A stretch of 64,000 bases of DNA from Futiania mangrovi. GTDB taxonomy: Bacteria > Pseudomonadota > Alphaproteobacteria > Futianiales > Futianiaceae. Position 1 is the first letter of the stretch; each line of letters begins with the position of its first letter. Both the position numbers and the translations under genes were made by a program. The notes beneath the pieces are model-generated. The model was not told the origin of the DNA and ran no database searches. It worked only from the letters and a program-made list of their open reading frames with translations. Shown here piece after piece: positions 16,858-25,747 of the stretch. The DNA lies in assembly GCF_024158125.1 (NCBI RefSeq), contig NZ_JAMZFT010000004.1, positions 186,001 to 250,000 on the forward strand. Reading direction: 5' to 3'.

Positions 16858-19134
16858 ATGACGCGGTGGATGCACAGCATTACGTTCAGCGTTGCGACGA
16901 TACTGCTTGGCGTCGGGCTTCTCATCTCGCCGGTCGGCACCTTCATCGAGCGTGAATTCGGGTTGGGATGGCTGTTCATGATGCGGGGTCCGGCGGCTCC
17001 GCCGCCCGAAGTGGCGGTCGTCGGGATCAACAGCCGCAGCGGTCCCGATCTCGGGCTGGCGCGCCTGCCGCGTTTCTGGCCCCGCTCCCTGCATGGAACC
17101 CTCGTGCGGCGGAGCATGGAGGCCGGCGCCGAGGCGATGGTCTTCGATATGGACTTCAGCCAGCCGAAGGACCCGATCGACGACCTGCTGTTCGCTGATG
17201 CGGTGCGCGCTGCTGGCAGCGTCGTCCTGTTCGAGCGGCTGGACGGCCACAACGAGCGCCTCGTCAGCGGCAACAATGTGGAGCGGTGGGTCTGGGTCGA
17301 AACCTCCCAGCCGCCCGTGGAACCGCTTGCCGAGGCAGCCCGGGCCTATGCCCCGTTCCCGCTGCCCAAGATAGAGAAATCGTCGTTCCAGTTCTGGGCC
17401 TTCAAGCCGAGCGCCGACGACACCCCGACGACCGCCGCCGTCGCCGTGCAACTGGAGATGCTGGCCCATCACCAGGCATGGCGCGACATGCTCGACAGGG
17501 CAGGCGTGCCGTCCGACCTGGCGCCCCAGGCGGGTGCGCTGAAGGCGCCGGGGACGATCCGCGACTACATGAAGGGGCTGCGCAAGTATTTTCTCGGAAA
17601 GCCTTTTCTCGGCCAGCATATCCGCGACCTGGCGCAATCGGCGACGCTGACGCCGGAGGCACGCAACGCCGTCCTGATCCTGACCGCGCTCTACGCCGGA
17701 CCGGACGAGCGCTACACGAACTACTACGGCCCACCCGGAACGATTCCCACGCTCGGCTACCAGGACGTGGTTTCGGTCGAGGACCTCGGGGGTACGCCGG
17801 AGGCCGAGGCGTCCGAGGCGCGCACACGGGTGGAGGACAACGCGCGCGCTCTCGCGGGGCGGACCGTTTTTGTCGGGTACTCCGACCTCTACTCCCCGGA
17901 CCAGCCGGACCGTTTCTACACGGTATTCACCAGCGACCGCGGCATCGATCTGTCGGGCCTCGAGATCATGGCGACATCCTTCGCCAACCTGCTGACGGAC
18001 CGGACAATCGACCTGCCGCCCGCGTGGCTGTCGCTCCTGATCGTGACGTTGCTTGGCCTGGCGGCATCGCAGCTGCTGTTCTGGCCGTCCGCCTACATCG
18101 GGATCCCGCTGGTGCTGGCCGTGGGCGCGGCTTACGCCTATGGCGCCGCACACGTCTTCGCCCGCGACGCGCTCTGGCTGCCGATGGTCACGCCGCTCGC
18201 CGTGCAGATCCCGTTCGTGATCGTGGCGGGTCTGCTGGGCCAATACCTGATGGAGCGCCGCCAGAAGCTGCGCGTCGGCGCCGCGATGTCCCAATACCTT
18301 CCGGAGCATCTCGTCAAGGAACTGACGCAGGGGCGTGTCGACACGGCGAGCCTCAACCAGGTTGTGCACGGCGTCTGTCTCGCGACCGACATGTCCGGGT
18401 TCAGCACCATTTCGGAGAAGAAGTCTCCCAAGGAACTGGCTGCCTTCATGAACGCCTATTTCGAGGCGATCGCCCAGGCGCTGAAGCGGTGCAATGTCGA
18501 CGTCACCGAATTCCATGCCGACACCATCATGTGTGCGTGGATCGGCGAGCCGGAAGATCCCGATGTGCGCCGGAACGCATCGCGTGCGGCGCTCGAGGTG
18601 GTACGGGCGATCGAAACCTTCGCGGCCGACGACCCCGACGTGCGGCTGACCGCGCGGGTCGGGCTGCAGGACGGGCCCTTCTATCTCGGCCACACCGGCG
18701 GGGGCGGGCGGATGTCATATTCCATCCTCGGCGATCCGGCCAACAGCGCCGCACGGCTGGAGGGCCTCAACAAGAAGCTGGGCACGCGGATCCTCGCAGC
18801 CGCGACCGTCGTGGAGGGGCTGGACGACTTCACCATGCGCCCGATGGGGCGTTTCGGGGTGGTGGGCAAGGCCAAGCCGGTCCCGGTCGTGGAGATCGTC
18901 GTGCCGGAAGCCACGCCCGAGACGGATAGCGAAAGCCTGCGGCAGGGGTTCGCCGCCGGGCTCGCCGCCTTCGCCGCGGAACGCTGGGACGAGGCGCGCG
19001 CCGCGTTCGAAGCCCTGGCCGAGCGCTACCCGGCAGATCGCGCGATTGCCCTCTATCTCGACGTCAGCCGCCGTTACGCACAGGGGGAGGTCCCTCCAGA
19101 GGACCCGACAACGCTTACGATGACTGAAAAATAG
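16858..19134 (+). CDS. CHASE2-domain class III nucleotide cyclase, probably a guanylate cyclase
   Basis: 758 residues. An N-terminal membrane helix (about 8-28) is followed by a periplasmic CHASE2 sensor (about 40-375), three C-terminal membrane helices (about 380-465, e.g. LSLLIVTLLGLAASQLLFW), then a cytoplasmic class III cyclase domain (about 495-650). Metal-binding D511 (CLATDMSGFS) and D555 (FHADTIM) and the catalytic R633 (NSAARLE) are present. The residue four before the second Asp is E551 where adenylate cyclases have Lys, and the residue four before the Asp of GDPANSAARL is S622; Glu with Cys/Ser is the guanylate-cyclase pattern. A short C-terminal repeat-like tail follows. It probably senses a periplasmic signal and makes cGMP. 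ATG 16858 has AAGGG close upstream; a GTG at 16844 is not in this frame and was not used. Confidence 0.85.
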   Translation: MTRWMHSITFSVATILLGVGLLISPVGTFIEREFGLGWLFMMRGPAAPPPEVAVVGINSRSGPDLGLARLPRFWPRSLHGTLVRRSMEAGAEAMVFDMDFSQPKDPIDDLLFADAVRAAGSVVLFERLDGHNERLVSGNNVERWVWVETSQPPVEPLAEAARAYAPFPLPKIEKSSFQFWAFKPSADDTPTTAAVAVQLEMLAHHQAWRDMLDRAGVPSDLAPQAGALKAPGTIRDYMKGLRKYFLGKPFLGQHIRDLAQSATLTPEARNAVLILTALYAGPDERYTNYYGPPGTIPTLGYQDVVSVEDLGGTPEAEASEARTRVEDNARALAGRTVFVGYSDLYSPDQPDRFYTVFTSDRGIDLSGLEIMATSFANLLTDRTIDLPPAWLSLLIVTLLGLAASQLLFWPSAYIGIPLVLAVGAAYAYGAAHVFARDALWLPMVTPLAVQIPFVIVAGLLGQYLMERRQKLRVGAAMSQYLPEHLVKELTQGRVDTASLNQVVHGVCLATDMSGFSTISEKKSPKELAAFMNAYFEAIAQALKRCNVDVTEFHADTIMCAWIGEPEDPDVRRNASRAALEVVRAIETFAADDPDVRLTARVGLQDGPFYLGHTGGGGRMSYSILGDPANSAARLEGLNKKLGTRILAAATVVEGLDDFTMRPMGRFGVVGKAKPVPVVEIVVPEATPETDSESLRQGFAAGLAAFAAERWDEARAAFEALAERYPADRAIALYLDVSRRYAQGEVPPEDPTTLTMTEK

Positions 19135-19304
19135 TGCCAAATTGGACAATACACATTTCAATTTCTGAAAATGAATATGCAAAATTCCGCATTTTCATTG
19201 CGAAACATACAATTTTCATATAATTTTCTGTCTGCGTTTGTTGCGGTGGGCTCAGTTTCTCCTTTTGGGCATTGACCTCGCGTCAGCGGGGTGGGGGGTG
19301 AAGC
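19135..19304 (+). promoter_or_regulatory. AT-rich intergenic promoter/operator region
   Basis: About 100 bases here are strikingly AT-rich in a GC-rich neighbourhood. TGAAAATG (19166-19173) is a perfect inverted repeat of CATTTTCA (19190-19197); ATTTTCAT-like words recur at 19191 and 19212. A consensus TATAAT lies at 19219-19224 with TTGCGA at 19198-19203 (15-base spacing), a plausible sigma-70 promoter for the FecR-TPR gene. GGGGGGTGAAG precedes its ATG at 19305. An operator for an unknown regulator is likely. Confidence 0.5.
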
Positions 19305-22300
19305 ATGCGCGCCCATCTTGGCATGGGAGCCGCGGCGCTGTTTCTGGTGGCCGGTGCCGCCATGGAAAGTCATGCGGCAGACTCCCGAAGCTGCGATCAG
19401 TTGGCTGGCCGGGTCATTTCTGCCCAGGGCTCCGTCGAATACCGTGCCGGCAGCGACTGGCGCCGGGCCGGGCTCGACCAGGAACTCTGCGACCGCGATG
19501 CCATCCGTACCGGGGCGAACAGCCGCGCAGCGGTCCAGCTTGCCGACGATGCGGTCCTCCGCCTCGATGCGAACACCACCCTCGTCCTCTCAGACGTCAC
19601 GCCGGAACCGCAGGAGCGGTCCTTCCTTCAGCTGGTCGTCGGGGCGATCCACTCCTTCAGCCGCAGCCCGCGCACGCTGAAGGTCGATACGCCGTACATC
19701 AACGCGACGATCGAGGGCACGGAGTTCGCGCTGCGCGTCACCGAGACCGATTCCACGCTGACGGTCGTGGAAGGCCTGGTCGTCGCGTCCAACGACCGTG
19801 GAACGCTGGATGTGTCCAGCGGTTCGGCGGCCCGCGCCGATGCCACGAGCGCGCCGCGCAGTGTCGTCGTGGTGCGGCCGCGCGACGCCGTGACATGGGG
19901 TCTCTATTACCCGCCGGCGCTGTCCATGGAGCCGACGGCCGCGGTGGATCCGGCCTCGATGATCGAGGCCCAGCGCCTCGTCGAACGCGGCCGGACCGAT
20001 GCCGCTATTGCCCGCCTGCGCGAGGATGGAACGCCCACCATGCGCGCCCGGCTCTATCTCGCCTCGCTCTACATGTCGGTCGGACGTGCCGACGAAGCCC
20101 GCCAGGTTCTGGACGGGGTCCTCCGGGCCGAACCCGGCAATGGGGACGCCTTGGCCCTGAGCGCCGTCATCGACGTCGTGCGCAACGAGAATGCCTCGGC
20201 GATGACGAAGGCGCAGCGCGCCGTCGAGGTCTCGCCCGACAGTGCCGCGCCCTATATCGCGCTCTCGCTGGCGCAGCAGTCCGAGTTCCGGCTGGAAGAG
20301 GCGCGCGACACGCTGCTCGCCGGGGCCGCCCGCGTGCCGGACTCGGCGCTGATCCAGGCGCGGCTCTCGGAGATCTGGCTGTCGCTGGGCTATCGCGACC
20401 GGTCCGGCGAGGCTGCCGACCGGGCGCTCGCGCTCGATCCCGAACTTCAGCGCGCGCATGTGATGAAGGGGTTTGCGGCGCTGACCGAATACCGGACCGC
20501 CGACGCGAAGGCTGCCTTCGACAAGGCCGTCGTGCTTGACGAGGCAGACCCGATGCCCCGCCTCGGGCGCGGCCTCGCGCTGATCCGGGAGGGCGACCTG
20601 ACGGCGGGACGCGGCGAACTGGATGCTGCCGTCGCCCTCGACTCCAACCGGTCCCTGCTGCGCTCCTACCTGGGCAAGGCGTATTTCGAGGAGGAGCGTT
20701 CCCCGCTCGCGCGCGAGCAATACGTGATCGCCAAGGAACTCGATCCGCAAGACCCGACGCCGTACCTCTACGAGGCGATCCGTCTGCAGACGGAGAACCG
20801 GCCGGGCGAGGCGCTGGCGGAGATTCAGCAATCCATCGCGCGCAACGACAACCGCGCGGTGTATCGCGGGCGGCTGCAACTCGACCAGGATGCGGCTGCC
20901 CGCGGCGCGAGCCTCGGCCGGATCTACGAGGATCTGGGCTTCATCGCGCTTGGGATGCGTGAGGCAGCCCGCTCCCAGAACATCGACCCTGCCAACGCGG
21001 CGGCGCACCGGTTCCTCGCGGACCTCTACCGCAACGAGCGGCGGCGCGAACTGGCGCGGGTCAGCGAACTCACGCGCTCGCAGCTTCTGCAGGGCCTGAC
21101 CCTGAGCCCGGTGCAGCCGAGCCTGACGGAAACGAACCTCAACCTCGTGTCCTCGGGCGGCCCGGCCAATGCCGGGTTCAATGAATATACCTCGCTCTTC
21201 GACAGCGACGGGACGCGGATCACCGCGACGGGCAGCGTGGGCAACGACCAGACGCTCGGCGGCGAAGTGGCGGTCGCGGGGAGGCAGGGCAACGTGGCGG
21301 CCAGCCTCGGCATCTTCCAGTTCCGCAGTGACGGCTTCCGCTACAATTTCGATGCATCACACTCGATCTACAACGCTTTCGGTCAGTGGGCGGTGTCGCC
21401 CGAGGTGACCCTGCAGATCGAAGCCCGTCACCGCGAGACGGTGAACGGCGACCTCGCCATGAACTTCGATCCCGACGACTACGATCCGTATTTCGAGCAG
21501 TCGCTCCGGGACAACAGCCTGCGGCTGGGCATGAAGCTTGCGCCCGATCCGCGCAACACGACGCTGGTTTCGTTGCTCTATTCCCACCGCCGTGCCTCGG
21601 AAACGGCCACCCAGGGCTTCATCAACATCGGCCTGGGTCCGCAGCCGTTCTTCCTGAACACGAACATCGACGCAAAGTCGTTCCAGACGGAAGTTCAGCA
21701 CATCTACCAGGCCGATGCCTTCAACCTCACGTTCGGGGCGTCGATGACCTCCTCCGACGAGGAGAGCAACAGCTACTTCTCGACGGCGGTGCTGCCGCCG
21801 ATCGCGTCCGGGCTGCAGGCGCTCGATTCCGAGGATTACAGGGCCTATGCCTACGGCTCGTTCATCCTGCCGCAGGATCTCACGCTGACGGCGGGCCTCA
21901 GCCTCCAGGACTTCGAGAGCGGGCCGAAGGACGTCAGCGGCGTCAACCCGAAGTTCGGCCTCGAATGGCGGCCATTGCCGTCGGTGGCGCTCCGTGCCGC
22001 CTACACGCAGGTCATCAAGCCGCCGCTGGTGTCCAACCGCACGATCGAGCCGACGCAGGTCGCGGGCTTCAACCAGTATTTCGACGACGGCAACGGCGCG
22101 AAGTCCCGGCGTTGGGGCTTCGGCGTCGACTGGCAGATCAGCGACACCATGTTCGCCGGCGCGGAAGCCACGTGGCGGCGGATCGACGAACCGGTCCAGC
22201 TGACGCCGGCCTCTGCGATCTATCCCGACCACGAGGAAGAAACGCACAGGTTCTATTTCAGCATGTTGCCGCATCCGCGCGTCCCGGTCGGCATCGAGTT

Positions 22301-22694
22301 CGTCTACGACCGCTTCAAGGCCGAACCCAGCGTTCTGACGAACATCGGGCCCGTGCCTCTCGAGATGCAGACGTTCTCGATCCCGCTCACCGCGCGCTAC
22401 TTCGATCCGAGTGGCTTCTTTGGCGGCGTCCGGGCGACCTATGTGAACCAGGATGTCGAACGTGCCGCGGGCAGTGCCTTCGCGGACGGGCAGTCGGACT
22501 TCTTCGTCGTCGACGCGGACGTCGGCTACCGCTTCCCGAACAGGGCAGGCAGCTTCAGCCTCGAAGTGCGCAACCTGTTCGACTCCGGATTTTCCTACCA
22601 GGACGACGGCTTTCGCGAGTTCGGCGACGAGCCGTCGACCGGTCCCTATTTCCCGAGCGCCACAGTCATGGGGAGGCTGACGCTCAACTTCTGA
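19305..22694 (+). CDS. FecR-domain / TPR / outer-membrane beta-barrel fusion protein
   Basis: 1129 residues, exported (signal peptide MRAHLGMGAAALFLVAGAA, cleavage near SHA-A). Residues about 35-150 form a FecR-like domain (RVISAQGSVEYRAGSDWRR, LQLVVGAIHSFSRSPRTLKV, TPYINATIEGTEFAL). Residues about 215-600 are TPR-type helical repeats (ARLYLASLYMSVGRADEARQ, AHVMKGFAALTEYRTADAKA). From about 640 to the end is an amphipathic beta-rich region with aromatic girdles that ends in a terminal Phe (MGRLTLNF), like a TonB-dependent-receptor-type barrel but with no plug domain seen. Such a protein could be an outer-membrane scaffold or channel with a periplasmic sensing arm. It follows the CHASE2 cyclase and precedes a secreted unknown; the function is unknown. 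Confidence 0.75.
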   Translation: MRAHLGMGAAALFLVAGAAMESHAADSRSCDQLAGRVISAQGSVEYRAGSDWRRAGLDQELCDRDAIRTGANSRAAVQLADDAVLRLDANTTLVLSDVTPEPQERSFLQLVVGAIHSFSRSPRTLKVDTPYINATIEGTEFALRVTETDSTLTVVEGLVVASNDRGTLDVSSGSAARADATSAPRSVVVVRPRDAVTWGLYYPPALSMEPTAAVDPASMIEAQRLVERGRTDAAIARLREDGTPTMRARLYLASLYMSVGRADEARQVLDGVLRAEPGNGDALALSAVIDVVRNENASAMTKAQRAVEVSPDSAAPYIALSLAQQSEFRLEEARDTLLAGAARVPDSALIQARLSEIWLSLGYRDRSGEAADRALALDPELQRAHVMKGFAALTEYRTADAKAAFDKAVVLDEADPMPRLGRGLALIREGDLTAGRGELDAAVALDSNRSLLRSYLGKAYFEEERSPLAREQYVIAKELDPQDPTPYLYEAIRLQTENRPGEALAEIQQSIARNDNRAVYRGRLQLDQDAAARGASLGRIYEDLGFIALGMREAARSQNIDPANAAAHRFLADLYRNERRRELARVSELTRSQLLQGLTLSPVQPSLTETNLNLVSSGGPANAGFNEYTSLFDSDGTRITATGSVGNDQTLGGEVAVAGRQGNVAASLGIFQFRSDGFRYNFDASHSIYNAFGQWAVSPEVTLQIEARHRETVNGDLAMNFDPDDYDPYFEQSLRDNSLRLGMKLAPDPRNTTLVSLLYSHRRASETATQGFINIGLGPQPFFLNTNIDAKSFQTEVQHIYQADAFNLTFGASMTSSDEESNSYFSTAVLPPIASGLQALDSEDYRAYAYGSFILPQDLTLTAGLSLQDFESGPKDVSGVNPKFGLEWRPLPSVALRAAYTQVIKPPLVSNRTIEPTQVAGFNQYFDDGNGAKSRRWGFGVDWQISDTMFAGAEATWRRIDEPVQLTPASAIYPDHEEETHRFYFSMLPHPRVPVGIEFVYDRFKAEPSVLTNIGPVPLEMQTFSIPLTARYFDPSGFFGGVRATYVNQDVERAAGSAFADGQSDFFVVDADVGYRFPNRAGSFSLEVRNLFDSGFSYQDDGFREFGDEPSTGPYFPSATVMGRLTLNF

Positions 22695-22737
22695 GTCCCG
22701 AGGGCGTGGGGTCTACCAGATCAAGGGAGTGCATCAC

Positions 22738-23946
22738 ATGACAGTGCGTACGAGACTTACTGCTGCTATCGCCGGGCTGGCGCTTTCCGCCGGCGCGGTG
22801 TCGCCTGCGCTTGCGCAATCCGATTACATCGACGACGTGCCGATCCAGCGCTCGACCAACACCGTCGTGCGGAACATCCCGCTCGACAGCTTCAAGGAAG
22901 CGGACATCGGCTACCTGGTGGACCTGATGCTCCAACAGTGCGAGTCGCCGGTGACGCAAATGGTGAACGCCAGCTACCGCCGGATTTCCAACGCACCCGG
23001 TCCCGTCCTGGCGACGCCATCCTCCGCGAACGCCAACCATGACTATGTCGTCTGGGATTCGGGAAGCGGTTTCAACCCGAACAAGTCGATCCGGGTCAGG
23101 GCGTCCGAGATCGCCGAGCAAATCGGCGTCAACCCGGGCGTGAACCTGGACGCGGACCCCGACACGCAGACGAAATCGGATGCGACCGGCACCTACGACA
23201 CCCTGACGATCCGGGACATCACCAGCTTCAGCCCGGCTCTCGCTGCGGCGGTCCAGCTTGTCGACGCCGGCAACAATGCGGCCGGGTTCGATGCCATCAT
23301 GGGCATCAAGAACGGCACGCCGAAGACCGCGTTCGTGGTCTGCGACATGAACATGTACTATGTCGAGAACGGCCAGCTCTATTACGGCGTCAAGAACTTC
23401 AAGCTGCTGGAGCCTGTGAACCGCCTTCTCGTGTTCTGGTCGATGGGAAGCTCGGCAGCGGGAACGGTTCCGGCAATGGATGCGTTCTGCGCGGCGATGA
23501 ACCCGCCGGCTGTCGCCTCCGATCCGCGCACCAACCCGCTCGCCGCGGTGCCGGACCCGGAAAGCTCCGACCCGCGGGACTTCTCGAGCAGCTACGCCAA
23601 CACGCACCTGCTGCGCGAGGGGCTGACGACCAGCGTGACAGGCAACACGATCATCGTCTATGGCGACAACACGGGGCGCCGTTCCACCAACTCGGCGGCG
23701 GCGAACCACACGGCGTGCGAAGGCAGCAAGGCGTCGGCAAAGACGGCCTTCTGCGATCCGACCGAGCCCATACCGGACACGGATGCGGGTGAGGTTTCGG
23801 GCAACGCCTGCATCAAGAAGAACGGCCGTCCGACGGTGCCGGACGTCAAGCTGCACACCGCGAACGGCAGCAATACGAGCTGCCTGTCGAGCCTCAGCGG
23901 CGGCTGGATCGTGACCGATCCGTGCAACCCGTGGGGCAGATTCTGA
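22738..23946 (+). CDS. Exported eight-cysteine protein of unknown function
   Basis: 402 residues; signal peptide MTVRTRLTAAIAGLALSAGA, cleavage near ALA-Q. The mature part has eight Cys (even number, compatible with disulfides), for example in LMLQQCESPVTQM, AFVVCDMNMYYVENGQLYYG and WIVTDPCNPWGRF, and no membrane segment. I do not recognise the family. AAGGGAG sits eight bases before the ATG at 22738; the GTG at 22729 is less likely. It lies 43 bases after the FecR-TPR-barrel gene and ends at a strong terminator, so the two form a transcription unit. A secreted or periplasmic ligand of the barrel/FecR protein, or a type II secretion substrate, are possible roles (inference from context only). 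Confidence 0.6.
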   Translation: MTVRTRLTAAIAGLALSAGAVSPALAQSDYIDDVPIQRSTNTVVRNIPLDSFKEADIGYLVDLMLQQCESPVTQMVNASYRRISNAPGPVLATPSSANANHDYVVWDSGSGFNPNKSIRVRASEIAEQIGVNPGVNLDADPDTQTKSDATGTYDTLTIRDITSFSPALAAAVQLVDAGNNAAGFDAIMGIKNGTPKTAFVVCDMNMYYVENGQLYYGVKNFKLLEPVNRLLVFWSMGSSAAGTVPAMDAFCAAMNPPAVASDPRTNPLAAVPDPESSDPRDFSSSYANTHLLREGLTTSVTGNTIIVYGDNTGRRSTNSAAANHTACEGSKASAKTAFCDPTEPIPDTDAGEVSGNACIKKNGRPTVPDVKLHTANGSNTSCLSSLSGGWIVTDPCNPWGRF

Positions 23947-23958
23947 CGGAACCAACGG

Positions 23959-23992
23959 GGCGCCGCGGCCGTTCGCGGCGCCTCCTTTCCTT
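23959..23992 (+). terminator. Rho-independent-type terminator
   Basis: Perfect nine-base stem GGCGCCGCG (23959-23967) / CGCGGCGCC (23974-23982) with a six-base loop, followed by a pyrimidine-rich tail TCCTTTCCTTCTT. It lies just after the stop of the secreted protein gene and ends the cyclase-side plus-strand unit before the convergent nitroreductase gene. Confidence 0.75.
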
Positions 23993-24031
23993 CTTCCCGG
24001 ATCGTGCCGCCGGGTGCAGACCTGCCAGGCT

Positions 24032-24727
24032 TCAGGTGTCGGCCCAGTTCACCGCCTCGTCCAGGCTAGCGCGCACGGTACGGAAAGCGTTGGCGGGGTG
24101 GTTCGGATCTTCGTAGCCGAAGGAAATGCCGGCGACCACGCGCCGGTCCTCACCCAGTCCGAAATGCGCGCGGATCAGGTCCGGATAGGACGCGATCGCT
24201 GCCTGCGGGATCGTCGCGATCCCCATCGCCTGGGCCGCCAGCAGGAAGGTGGCGAGATAGCCGCCGCAATCCACGGCACCATAGACGCCCAGCGCCTCGT
24301 CCGTCGTGATGATGGCGATGTGCGGCGCACCGAACAGGCGGAAGTTCTGCAACGCCTGCTGGCGGGACGCGGCACGGTCGCCGCGGGCGATGCCGACGGC
24401 GTCGTAGAGCTGGAAGCCGCAGGCCCGGCGCCGATCCAGGTAGACGCCCCGATACTCGCGGGGATGGGGAAAATCGGGATTGCCCTGATGCTCCGATGCG
24501 TGGGCATGGAGGGCCTCGCGAAACCGCTCCGTCCCGGCGCCCCGTGTCACGATCACCTGCCAGGGCTGGGAATTGCACCAGGACGCCGTGCGCTGGGCCA
24601 TGGTCAGGATGCGCCGGATCACCGCCTCGGGCACCGGATCGGGCCGGTAGCCGCGGCAGCTGTAGCGCGCGTCCAGCAGGCGCGAGAGCGTGTCGGCTTC
24701 GGGCGTGGCGGCAGGCATCTGTGTCAT
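24032..24727 (-). CDS. Nitroreductase-family FMN oxidoreductase
   Basis: 231 residues. The N-terminal RYSCRGYRPDPVPEAVIRRI and TMAQRTASWCNSQPWQVIVT (FMN phosphate and dimer-interface motif of nitroreductases with Arg-x-x-Arg and N-S-Q-P-W) and the late AAQAMGIATIPQAAIASYPD are typical. It would reduce nitroaromatic, quinone or enone substrates with NAD(P)H. It lies downstream of the HxlR regulator on the same strand (106-base gap), and may be regulated by it. ATG 24727 gives normal family length; longer frames upstream are low-complexity and rejected. Confidence 0.85.
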   Translation of the reverse strand: MTQMPAATPEADTLSRLLDARYSCRGYRPDPVPEAVIRRILTMAQRTASWCNSQPWQVIVTRGAGTERFREALHAHASEHQGNPDFPHPREYRGVYLDRRRACGFQLYDAVGIARGDRAASRQQALQNFRLFGAPHIAIITTDEALGVYGAVDCGGYLATFLLAAQAMGIATIPQAAIASYPDLIRAHFGLGEDRRVVAGISFGYEDPNHPANAFRTVRASLDEAVNWADT

Positions 24728-24833
24728 CGGCGGGGCTGCTCCAGCTTTGCGGGGGTTCCGGTATGCTGGTGCGGCGCGATCCGGCCTGTCAATCGCCCGG
24801 CGCAGCGCACCTGCCGCGCGCGGAGCGGGCGCG

Positions 24834-25526
24834 TCAGGCGACGAGCTTGCGCTGTCGGGCGAAGGGGCTGAGGCCCAGCCATTTCTGCATTGTCCGCGCC
24901 ACGTCGCGCGTGCCGTCGAGTTCCAGCTTCTCACGCTCGCGCGCGACCGTGGTCAGGCCCATCCAGATCGCGGTCATCGTCCGCAGGTCGGTGGTGATGT
25001 AGAGGTCGACCTCGAACCCGGGATCGGCCGAGCACAGGTCAACCTCGCCTGACGGATCGACTACCAGCCACCATTTGCGGCTGGCGGGCGGAAGCTCCGG
25101 ATAGACGAAGCGGATGACCGTGCGTCCGGGGGGCAGCGGCGTCGGATCGAGATTGCGGCGCATGTCCCACATCAGCAGCGCGGGGTCGAGGTTCTGAAGC
25201 GAGGGCTCGGACTCGACCCATTTCTGCCCCCAGAACCCGAAGGCTTCCACGACTGGCAAAAGGTCCCTGCCGGAAGGGGTCAGCCGATATTCGTGGACCC
25301 CGTGCTCGCCATGCGCCGGCACGCGCTCGACGATACCGGCTGCCTCCAGTTCCTTCAGCCGTTGGGACAGCAGCGAAGGCGACATGCGCGGCACGCCGCG
25401 GCGCAGATCGTTGAAGCGTGTCGATCCGGCGACGAGCTCCCGCACGACAACCATCGTCCACCGGCGGCACAGCGTCTCCGCCGCCATGGCGACGGGACAG
25501 AACTGCCCATAACTCCCTGAAGTCAT
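24834..25526 (-). CDS. HxlR-family transcriptional regulator with C-terminal SCP2-like domain
   Basis: 230 residues. HxlR winged HTH with the conserved start (GQFCPVAMAAETLCRRWTMV), VRELVAGSTRFNDLRRGVP, MSPSLLSQRLKELEAAGIVE and HEYRLTPSGRDLLPV. The roughly 110-residue C-terminal extension (KWWLVVDPSGEVDLCSADP, DLYITTDLRTMTAIWMG) resembles a sterol-carrier/SCP2-like lipid or effector pocket that some HxlR proteins carry. It is divergent from an FAD oxidase and upstream of a nitroreductase, suggesting control of both in response to an aromatic or quinone-like compound. A Cys in the N-terminal helix could be redox sensitive. Confidence 0.85.
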   Translation of the reverse strand: MTSGSYGQFCPVAMAAETLCRRWTMVVVRELVAGSTRFNDLRRGVPRMSPSLLSQRLKELEAAGIVERVPAHGEHGVHEYRLTPSGRDLLPVVEAFGFWGQKWVESEPSLQNLDPALLMWDMRRNLDPTPLPPGRTVIRFVYPELPPASRKWWLVVDPSGEVDLCSADPGFEVDLYITTDLRTMTAIWMGLTTVAREREKLELDGTRDVARTMQKWLGLSPFARQRKLVA

Positions 25527-25601
25527 CGCGAGCTCCTTTCGCAGTCATCGGGCTCGACCAAAGCGAGACTAACACACTCCGGCCAGTCCAGAAACTGAAC
25601 C

Positions 25602-25626
25602 TGCCAGTACAGATCCCGCACTGGCA
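25602..25626. promoter_or_regulatory. Inverted repeat, candidate HxlR operator
   Basis: TGCCAGT (25602-25608) and ACTGGCA (25620-25626) are perfect inverted repeats separated by 11 bases in the 221-base divergent region (25527-25747) between hxlR and the FAD oxidase gene. A second, looser CCAGT...ACTG pair lies just upstream (25583-25597). The centre spacing of about two turns suits a winged-helix dimer. Confidence 0.5.
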
Positions 25627-25747
25627 GCCATGTGCGCACCGGACCCATACTTCGATGTACCCGCCGCCGCGCCCGAACGGCCTCCGATACGGAGGTTCGC
25701 TGGTGCTGCGGGACGGCGGCGCAGCAGACAGAGGGGAGGACAGGCAG

